From Candidatus Aminicenantota bacterium (GTDB lineage: Bacteria > Acidobacteriota > UBA6911 > RPQK01 > JAJDTT01), in contig JAPOYZ010000061.1 of assembly GCA_026706325.1 (NCBI GenBank), positions 1 to 11,864 on the forward strand: a stretch of 11,864 nucleotides of DNA. Direction: 5' to 3'. Shown one piece after another: positions 7,601-11,864 of this stretch (its first letter is position 1; every line of letters starts with the position of its first letter). The translations under genes were made by a program, and so were the position numbers. The notes under the pieces were generated by a model that made no database searches, had not been told where the DNA came from, and was given only the letters and a program-made list of their open reading frames with translations.

Positions 7601-9058
7601 CTCCGGAGAAAACAGCCGGTTTATCCTGGCGATCCGATTCGTACGGAGTGCGCTGTGGTGAAGCCAGTCGATTGGACGCTGACCGGCGTCGGCCCAAGTT
7701 CGGAGTGCTTTTGCCCCCGATGGATCTTGAGTCAGCGCCGACGGCGCGTAGGAAATGTCCCGTATTCCGCACAGAGTCCCGGCCTGATCGGGGACCACGG
7801 GCCGGTCGCGGAGTTCCTCATACAACCGATCCTGAAGGCGGTTGCTGTGCTCGGTGTCGCCGGCTTCAATCCGGCGCGGAAGAGCGTCCAGATGCCGTGC
7901 CGGATCCCGCACACTAGCCAGATTGGGCAAGCATCTCGCCACCATCCTCGCCGCGGCATCGATCAACTCGTCGTTGTACGGACCGGGCAACAGATTCTGC
8001 CGGTCTTCGTTGGTCTTCCAGGGCGCGTTCAGGATGCCGGCCAGAAGACTGGCCGTCTTCGTCGGGAAGAAATGCCAGAAATAACCCGGTTCGTTCAGCC
8101 GGTCCAACGGCGCTGCCCACCAGACGGGCACGTCGCCGCTGTCGTCGAGTGAGCGTCTGTCCTCTTGGGCCGCGGCAGAAAGCTCATGTGTGATCTTGAA
8201 GCACTGCCAGCGCGAAGCCCCTGACCCGGTATCGAGGTGAAGCTTCCCGTCGAACCTTTCCAGGATGAATTCCCGCGATCGTTCCTCGTCTTCAAGGGTC
8301 AGATACCGGACATGGTCGACGAACAGAAGAAATTCCGGCGGAAAGTCGCGGACCTGTTGGGCGAGATCCTCCCCTGCGCCCGGCTTCAGCGGCAAGCGGA
8401 CGATATTGGTTGCCCAAGTCATCAACTCGACCAGATCGTCGTCTCCTTGTGCCGACTCTCGAGCATCCATTGGAATCGGCAACCGGAGGACCGGGTAAAG
8501 CTCGCGTGGAGCAAACCGGCCTACGCAATCGGCCGCAACTTCCCGATCGAACCGGAAGGAGCCGGCCCGACTGTAGAACTCGGGGGCATCGGTCACCCCC
8601 AGCACCGATTTGAAGCCGAGTCCAAACCGCCCGATCTCACTCGTGTTCCGCTTGCTCGACATGTGGGAGAACATGAGCGCCCGGACCCCGTCCTCACTGA
8701 TCGCACGTCCGTTGTCGGCGCAGTAGAGATGGTTTGTCGTCAGGCGGACCAGAATGCTCTTGCCGTCAGGTGAATTGGCAAGCGCGTCCGCGCTGTTCTG
8801 GACCAGCTCGAAGAGCTGTCGATGAGCGTAACCGCCGTGAGCCGTATCGTGTTCCTGGTTGGCATGCTCGGTGACGAGATGCGGCTGCTCACGGTAGGCT
8901 CGAAGCGTGTTTTTAGTCTGCTCCGTGATGAAGCTGCAAATCGGACTATCGGAACCCGCCCAGCCAGGCTTTTCGATGGGCCGAGGCAGATTCAACTTGG
9001 CGTTCGGACGATAGAATCTACCGCGCTCGCCCTTGGAGAAATCGTACTCCTGTCTCAT
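4610..9058 (-). CDS. Sacsin/GHKL-type ATPase fused to a DEAH-box SF2 helicase, possible defence protein
   Basis: A 1482-residue protein with two ATPase engines. The N-terminal part is a Hsp90/MutL/sacsin-like GHKL ATPase: N-box ELVQNSADA (E84, N88, D91), G1 box DNG (115-117), G2 GRFGLGFKSV (143-152), then a sacsin-like continuation ending in LNAPWKTNEDRQNL (343-356). Residues about 360-1060 match no domain I can name, but carry recurring short G-x-W/L modules. The C-terminal part is an SF2 helicase: HGYQ (1070-1073), Walker A PTGSGKT (1101-1107), DEAH (1208-1211), LTATP (1241-1245), FREGFDAP (1413-1420), QMIGRGLRG (1439-1447). The protein ends 35 residues after motif VI, with no appended nuclease. 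ATG at 9058 is preceded by a weak purine-rich site (GAGGCGGGAAG). GHKL ATPase plus SF2 helicase pairings are known from restriction-like neighbourhoods, so anti-phage defence is plausible. The role, substrate and partners are unknown. Architecture confidence is high, function low. Confidence 0.88.
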   Translation of the reverse strand: MRQEYDFSKGERGRFYRPNAKLNLPRPIEKPGWAGSDSPICSFITEQTKNTLRAYREQPHLVTEHANQEHDTAHGGYAHRQLFELVQNSADALANSPDGKSILVRLTTNHLYCADNGRAISEDGVRALMFSHMSSKRNTSEIGRFGLGFKSVLGVTDAPEFYSRAGSFRFDREVAADCVGRFAPRELYPVLRLPIPMDARESAQGDDDLVELMTWATNIVRLPLKPGAGEDLAQQVRDFPPEFLLFVDHVRYLTLEDEERSREFILERFDGKLHLDTGSGASRWQCFKITHELSAAAQEDRRSLDDSGDVPVWWAAPLDRLNEPGYFWHFFPTKTASLLAGILNAPWKTNEDRQNLLPGPYNDELIDAAARMVARCLPNLASVRDPARHLDALPRRIEAGDTEHSNRLQDRLYEELRDRPVVPDQAGTLCGIRDISYAPSALTQDPSGAKALRTWADAGQRPIDWLHHSALRTNRIARINRLFSPERRGLTQAPRSSLGEWLNVLVDGSVEDEAIEASMTALQVAASIPQELRQGAHLGDILLTRTGDWCAPDPDRVFLSSFDDDQDDDRLVHARLVSDAETLATLEELGIRYESAESHFQSLVRRLFAWAAPSDGTGWSEFWITSRDLATDTAYAIIKARWDSAWRIQVWARSGSWQPLHSVLLPGEIVSSEGGRDADVTVDTEFHRADLKLLARLGVTSVPEPNRQLSGDPAFEWFLYNCRRKFTARDLPKKPQWRKLNFDSMVGSGPLQVLTRLSDEGRARYTDALLSLETTYGGRIMRHDTQRIYPELPCPNPAATVLAEHGRIRCAGELVPVADALGPRPANPAALSVLLSHPMASRIREDFDLAEPAVEPVGEEDPVPLTDVWPGLAPHLSADSVNWPLIRCRDLAADGARGPECALLASKVYLVRTDDEDRELRLVTQQLGLDLSDGQLENIRRYAASEEVERQRTAIRGLASDAERLARAVGADALRSGLPRSLLQVLEVDGILMTGEKLAEIAIATYHTAALKAYKRALDHLDPPKRWAGSQPAVDFVRSLGFSPEWAGQRNTRRPPFLEVEGPHPLPELHGYQRTIVDRVRDLLRDGFAGTGARRGMISLPTGSGKTRVAVQAIVEAARDGYAGGVLWVADRDELCEQAVEAWRQVWSSVGSEGKRLRISRMWAGQPRPVPVGGLHVIVATIQTLNSKLSKQPGEYGFLSDFNLVVFDEAHRSIAPTFTSVMEEIGLTRWQRSGEPFLLGLTATPYRGHDQRETTRLVRRYGANRLDSGAFASDEPGEVVRELQEMRVLAHADHEIIEGGDYFLSREELKILQAMPYPAWLPRSVEDRIARDVDRTRRIVRAYNTFVGDVWPEWSTLLFATSVEHALTVAALLNSQGVRSRAVSAATESSARRRIVEEYRAGEIRVLVNYGVFREGFDAPKTRVIMVARPVYSPNLYFQMIGRGLRGPKNGGNDRCLIVNVRDNIENFNRELAFSGLDWLWG

Positions 9059-9215
9059 CTTCCCGCCTCTTACTCACGGGGAAGGAACATGCGCGGTTTG
9101 TCGTGATTCACGGCCTTCCTCGCTCGCGCAGCGTCTGATGCTCCTTGCACGGCACGGAAGGCTCGAGTATTTCCCCAAGGGATACACGATCCTGGAATTC
9201 AGTTGCACCGTCCGG

Positions 9216-9428
9216 TTATGGAGCAGCTTCTACATACTCGGCGGTACTCGTAGGTTCCGGAATGAGGTCTCCAGTCTCTCGCATGCCCTTCAGATGCAAC
9301 TGGATGCCCTCACAGATCAGTTCTCGGACCTCTTCTTCGGTATCACCTGCTGCCACACAGCCCGGAAGATCGGGCACGTATGCAGAGCAACCCTTTCCGT
9401 CCTTTTCGATAATGATCAGATACCTCAT
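9216..9428 (-). CDS. hicB: HicB-family antitoxin (short form, no DNA-binding domain)
   Basis: A 70-residue protein matching the HicB antitoxin core (partial RNase H-like fold) that binds and neutralises the HicA mRNA interferase. The diagnostic stretch is MRYLIIIEKDGKG followed by SAYVPDLPGCVAAG (15-28). Then come the helical TEEEVRELICEGI segment, the LHLKGMRE helix and the family ending IPEP.S...YVE. The ATG at 9428 overlaps the hicA stop as ATGA, a classic coupling. The frame is open further upstream, but that extension runs inside hicA and should not be used. No helix-turn-helix or ribbon-helix-helix segment follows the core, unlike longer HicB proteins, so DNA-level autoregulation by this protein alone is doubtful. 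The next gene in the same direction starts 157 nt downstream. Confidence 0.9.
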   Translation of the reverse strand: MRYLIIIEKDGKGCSAYVPDLPGCVAAGDTEEEVRELICEGIQLHLKGMRETGDLIPEPTSTAEYVEAAP

Positions 9429-9613
9429 CTCTTCAACTCTGCCTGCCGCCTGACTGATGCGACAGTCCCTTTCTTCGATTCCGCTCCAAGATGTCCGCTG
9501 ATGGTCACTTTGCCGTTCTTGACAGCGTGACGGTCCTGCCGATGACTGCCGCGAGTCCCCACCAGATACCACCCGTCTTTCTCAATCATCCTGATGACAT
9601 CCCGAACTCTCAC
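9425..9613 (-). CDS. hicA: HicA-family mRNA interferase toxin
   Basis: A 62-residue small basic protein of the HicA type, a double-stranded-RNA-binding-like fold that cleaves mRNA independently of the ribosome. The motif order is characteristic: VRDVIRMIEKDGWYLV, then RGSHRQ with the catalytic-type histidine at H24, then the GKVTISGHLG strand and a C-terminal helix with RRQAELKR. The start is GTG at 9613, supported by AAAGGAA (9617-9623 on the minus strand) at good spacing. The alternative ATG (residue 9) would remove part of helix 1. The toxin lies before the antitoxin, the usual hicAB order. The region after the catalytic histidine is somewhat divergent (RQDRHAVKNG instead of the common RQY.HP.K.G); whether it is still active is untested. 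Confidence 0.87.
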   Translation of the reverse strand: MRVRDVIRMIEKDGWYLVGTRGSHRQDRHAVKNGKVTISGHLGAESKKGTVASVRRQAELKR

Positions 9614-9641
9614 TGGTTCCTTTCCCGCCAGCGGCGTCTAC

Positions 9642-9666
9642 TTTCTCGCACCTGGCGTTCGAGAAA
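9642..9666. promoter_or_regulatory. Inverted repeat upstream of hicA, candidate operator
   Basis: TTTCTCG (9642-9648) is a perfect inverted copy of CGAGAAA (9660-9666) with 11 nt between, centred about 40 nt upstream of the hicA GTG. The location suits an operator or promoter-overlapping element for the toxin-antitoxin unit. The right arm also overlaps the T-rich tail assigned to the yraN terminator hairpin. I found no convincing sigma-70 promoter around it. A 7-bp repeat can occur by chance. Confidence 0.3.
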
Positions 9667-9698
9667 CAAGCGAGCATCGCTCCCTTGCGTCTGCTCGC
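9662..9698 (-). terminator. Terminator-like hairpin after yraN
   Basis: On the minus strand GCGAGCA (9698-9692) pairs with TGCTCGC (9676-9670) around a 15-nt loop, followed by TTGTTTCT (9669-9662). A GC-rich 7-bp stem with a T-rich tail, 47 nt after the yraN stop, fits an intrinsic terminator of modest strength. If real, it isolates hicA-hicB-helicase as a separate transcription unit from msrB-yraN. Confidence 0.45.
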
Positions 9699-9745
9699 GC
9701 TCCCGCCGGGTCTGGCCGGGGAGAAGATCAACGGCATTCGACCTC

Positions 9746-10180
9746 TCACAACACGTAGTGCCGGAGCCGGAAACGAACCTGGTCCCGGGTCTCGACGGCG
9801 ATGACGTCCAATCGCACCGGCGCCTCCTCCAACTCGTGGCGCCAGATGAACTCGTAGGCGAGGCGCTCCATCCGGCGCTGTTTTTCCGGGTCCACACGCT
9901 CCTCGGGCAGAAACGGAGAAGGGAGAAGACTCGTTTTCACCTCGGCGAAGACGAGCCGGGAATCGTGCCACGCGATGAGGTCCACCTCACCCCGACGGCC
10001 TCTCCAATTCCGGACCACGACGTCCCATCCCATGGCCAGCAGGTGCCGCAGCGCGACCCACTCGCCCCAGCGGCCCAGGTCGCCACGAGACGGGTTGAAC
10101 CGCCGATTCCAGAGCCAGGCGAGGATCGGGGGCACCCGTCCTTCGCGGACCCAACCACCGCCTGCCGTCGTGCGAAGCAT
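9746..10180 (-). CDS. yraN: YraN / UPF0102 family predicted endonuclease
   Basis: A 144-residue protein of the UPF0102 (YraN) family, a restriction-endonuclease-like fold widespread in bacterial chromosomes and of unsettled function, with suspected roles in DNA repair or recombination. Family motifs: LGRWGEWVALRHL (E40), NWRGRRGEVDLIA (E65, D67), LVFAEVKT (E80, K82; the D-ExK-like active-site set) and, near the C-terminus, RLDVIAVE. Start is ATG at 10180; no good Shine-Dalgarno is visible, and about 30 residues precede the conserved core, longer than usual, so the real start might lie inside. It is 77 nt downstream of msrB on the same strand and may share its promoter. Not obviously related to the hicAB-helicase islet, since this family is usually housekeeping. 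Confidence 0.9.
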   Translation of the reverse strand: MLRTTAGGGWVREGRVPPILAWLWNRRFNPSRGDLGRWGEWVALRHLLAMGWDVVVRNWRGRRGEVDLIAWHDSRLVFAEVKTSLLPSPFLPEERVDPEKQRRMERLAYEFIWRHELEEAPVRLDVIAVETRDQVRFRLRHYVL

Positions 10181-10257
10181 CTACCGAACAGAACGTCCGG
10201 GAATCGGAAAAGACGGGATGACCCGGCGGCGGCCGGAGAAGAAAATGGAGGTTACGG

Positions 10258-10713
10258 TTATTTTTCTGATTTTTCCTTGAAATCCAGGGCGGCTGAATTA
10301 ATGCAGAAGCGCAGGCCGGTGGGCCGGGGGCCGTCGTCGAACACGTGGCCCAGGTGGGATCCGCAACCGCGGCACAACACTTCGACTCTCCTCATCCCGT
10401 AGCTGTCGTCCGTCTCCATGGCGACTCGCTCCTTCTCGACGGGAGCCCAGAAGCTGGGCCAACCGGTCCCCGAATCGAACTTGGTGTCCGAGCTGAACAG
10501 CTCGCTGCCGCAGGCCACGCAAAGGTAGGAGCCGTCGGCCTTGTTGGCGTAATACTTTCCCGAAAACGGGGGCTCCGTTCCCTTCATCCTGCAGACGTAG
10601 AACTGCTCCGCCGTCAGGGTCTTTCTCCACTCCGCCTCGGTGGTGGCAGCAGACGTTTCCGAAGGTTCGTTCTCGTTCCGGGTCGAGCCACGGTCTTTCC
10701 GCCAGATCGCCAT
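10258..10713 (-). CDS. msrB: Peptide methionine-(R)-S-oxide reductase MsrB
   Basis: A 151-residue MsrB that reduces the R-epimer of methionine sulfoxide in oxidised proteins and is normally recycled by thioredoxin. Visible signature: GTEPPFSGKY (45-54), zinc cysteines C65/C68 (CVAC) and C114/C117 (CRGC), SGTGWPSF (81-88), H120 and H123 in the GSHLGHVFDDGP block, and the catalytic cysteine C137 in RFCINSAAL. The position where many MsrBs have a resolving cysteine (SGCGWPS) is Thr83 here, as in E. coli MsrB. C41 (VCRMKGTE) is another cysteine that might serve recycling. The first 25 residues are a polar extension with no signal peptide. ATG at 10713 is fixed by a strong AGGAGA site (10718-10723). 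Confidence 0.97.
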   Translation of the reverse strand: MAIWRKDRGSTRNENEPSETSAATTEAEWRKTLTAEQFYVCRMKGTEPPFSGKYYANKADGSYLCVACGSELFSSDTKFDSGTGWPSFWAPVEKERVAMETDDSYGMRRVEVLCRGCGSHLGHVFDDGPRPTGLRFCINSAALDFKEKSEK

Positions 10714-10748
10714 GAGGTCTCCTTTCCGGGCCTGTTCCTCTCAGTCAG

Positions 10749-10778
10749 AGCATAGTTCCGTACCCGGCCTGCACTCAA
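10749..10778 (-). promoter_or_regulatory. Candidate sigma-70-type promoter for msrB
   Basis: On the minus strand, TTGAGT (10778-10773) and TATGCT (10754-10749) are separated by 18 bp. Each matches four of six consensus bases. Transcription would begin near 10742, giving a short leader that contains the strong msrB ribosome site. Moderate match only. Confidence 0.4.
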
Positions 10779-10797
10779 GCTCCGGCCCACCTGATCC

Positions 10798-10826
10798 TTG
10801 ACAACTTCAGGTCGAATTCCTAAGAT
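10798..10826 (+). promoter_or_regulatory. Sigma-70-type promoter of the tRNA-Gly gene
   Basis: A perfect -35 TTGACA (10798-10803), 17-bp spacer and -10 TAAGAT (10821-10826). Transcription would start about 8-10 nt before the tRNA 5' end, typical for stable-RNA genes. An inverted repeat TCGAAT/ATTCGA (10812-10817 and 10825-10830) straddles the -10 and might be a regulator site or chance. Confidence 0.75.
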
Positions 10827-10841
10827 TCGAGCACGTTTGGC

Positions 10842-10916
<75 letters not shown>

Positions 10917-10942
10917 TATTTCTCCAATAAAAACAGACCCTT

Positions 10943-11864
10943 TTGAAGAGCCGCTGCGTTCCGATACTCCTCGGCGGATGCCTCGTCCTGCTCCTCACGG
11001 GTCATTGGGCCCGGGGACAGGCGGAGAGCGCGACGCTGCTGGGAACGGTCCGGACGGAGGACGGCGCCCCTGCCGGAAACGTGGAGATTTCGATAAGGCG
11101 TCCGGCCACCAACGAGTCCTACTCCCTGTTGACCGGCCCCGGCGGCAACTACCGCCGGGACAGCCTGGCCGCAGGGGACTACGAGATCCAGGTGGGCGCC
11201 CGCGGTTACGCCGGACAGCTTCGGATCGGAGTCCAACTCCTGGTGGGCCAGGCCCTCCGGGAGGACTTCGTCCTGACTCCGGGCGACGAGAACGAAGTTC
11301 GGGTTCAGGAGAGCGGGTGGGTCCCCAGCGGGTCGGACCGGGACGACCGGGGCCTGGTCATCGACCAGGAGAAACTGGAAACGCTCCCGGTGGCCTCCCG
11401 CGACATCGGCCAATTGGTGGACATGGCTCCGGGCGCCGCCCGCACCAGCAGCGGACGGCGCCGGGGCGTGAAGGTCATGGGGATGAGACGCAGGGACAAC
11501 CTGCTCTACATCGACGGGACCCTCTTTACCCATGGCGACGGCGGAACCTCACTCCAGGCCAGCACCGACGCACTCCAGGAGTTCGACATCAAGAGCGGGC
11601 TCTACTCGGCCGAGTACGGGATTCGACCCGGGGCGCAGATCGTGGCGGTGACCAAGAGCGGGACCAACGCCTACCACGGCAGCCTCTATTGGTTTCACCG
11701 AAACGACAACCTGGACGCCCGAAATTTCTTCGAGCAGGAAAAGAAGGAGTTCAAGCGGAATCAGATGGGCGCCACCCTGGGAGGCCCCATCCTGCTTCCC
11801 GGGCTGTTCAAGGGCACGGACCGCGCCTGGTTCTTCGTCTCCCACCAGCACCGGTCGATTCGCG
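10943..11864 (+). CDS. TonB-dependent receptor-like outer-membrane protein with N-terminal carboxypeptidase-regulatory domain (partial)
   Basis: An open frame runs to the window end (307 codons present, C-terminal part missing). The chosen start is TTG at 10943, the only start-like codon after the in-frame stop at 10928-10930. It gives a convincing signal peptide: MKSRC, then hydrophobic residues to about 20, with cleavage likely after GQA (residue 27). Residues about 30-115 are a CarboxypepD_reg-like beta sandwich (LLGTVRTEDGAPAGNVEI, GNYRRDSLAAGDYEI). About 125-260 resemble a TonB plug (LYIDGT, YSAEYGIRPGAQI, TKSGTNAYHGSLYWF). RNDNLDARNFF and NQMGATLGGPI then open the barrel, as in Oar-like acidobacterial proteins. 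The role is probably uptake of a large polymer or siderophore across the outer membrane; the substrate is unknown. It starts 26 nt after the tRNA with no terminator and no clear ribosome site between. Confidence 0.9.
   Translation, partial: MKSRCVPILLGGCLVLLLTGHWARGQAESATLLGTVRTEDGAPAGNVEISIRRPATNESYSLLTGPGGNYRRDSLAAGDYEIQVGARGYAGQLRIGVQLLVGQALREDFVLTPGDENEVRVQESGWVPSGSDRDDRGLVIDQEKLETLPVASRDIGQLVDMAPGAARTSSGRRRGVKVMGMRRRDNLLYIDGTLFTHGDGGTSLQASTDALQEFDIKSGLYSAEYGIRPGAQIVAVTKSGTNAYHGSLYWFHRNDNLDARNFFEQEKKEFKRNQMGATLGGPILLPGLFKGTDRAWFFVSHQHRSIR

Noticed and set aside
9059..9215. A short minus-strand frame (about 34 codons, ending near 9105) between hicB and the helicase gene.
   Set aside because: It has no convincing start or ribosome site and no recognisable family; I treat it as intergenic. 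No clear promoter was found here either.
4610..9613. Foreign base composition of the islet.
   Set aside because: Hand counts of a few 60-nt lines gave 55-62% GC in the islet, against 53-68% in neighbouring genes. The ranges overlap, so no claim is made without a proper windowed calculation.
9746..10180. YraN as the missing nuclease partner of the ATPase-helicase.
   Set aside because: This family is a widespread chromosomal housekeeping gene, and a terminator-like hairpin separates it from hicA. There is no positive evidence for a shared system.

Overview
The window looks like chromosomal DNA of a GC-rich bacterium, most probably an Acidobacteriota member. The best clue is the truncated gene at the right edge. 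It encodes a carboxypeptidase-regulatory-like/TonB plug outer-membrane protein of the Oar-like type, with the RN..LDARNFF and NQ.GATLGGPI motifs typical of the large acidobacterial families. GTG and TTG start codons are used. The taxon is an inference.

Layout. Positions 1-142 hold the end or leader of an upstream unit, closed by a perfect intrinsic terminator. Then three plus-strand genes follow closely: an ArnT-like GT39 glycosyltransferase, cysS, and a lysine 6-aminotransferase (lat), whose start overlaps the end of cysS. A long hairpin separates lat from a run of five minus-strand genes. Read in their own direction (right to left) these are msrB, yraN, hicA, hicB and a 1482-residue protein filling 4610-9058. 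A divergent promoter region then leads to a plus-strand tRNA-Gly(GCC), followed 26 nt later by the TonB-linked receptor, which runs off the window.

The unusual element is the 1482-residue protein. It joins an intact sacsin/GHKL-type ATPase (N-box, G1 and G2 motifs all present) through about 680 residues of unassigned sequence to a complete C-terminal SF2 helicase (Walker A, DEAH, motifs III, V and VI). It has no nuclease domain that I can recognise. Immediately upstream on the same strand is a short HicAB toxin-antitoxin pair. A terminator-like hairpin separates this pair from yraN. The three genes hicA, hicB and the ATPase-helicase therefore look like a self-contained accessory islet between housekeeping genes. 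A role in defence against foreign DNA or RNA is a reasonable inference but is not shown by the sequence.

The other genes are ordinary: tRNA charging, lysine catabolism, envelope glycosylation, oxidative repair of methionine, a YraN-family predicted nuclease, and outer-membrane uptake. No CRISPR array, insertion sequence or rRNA is visible.
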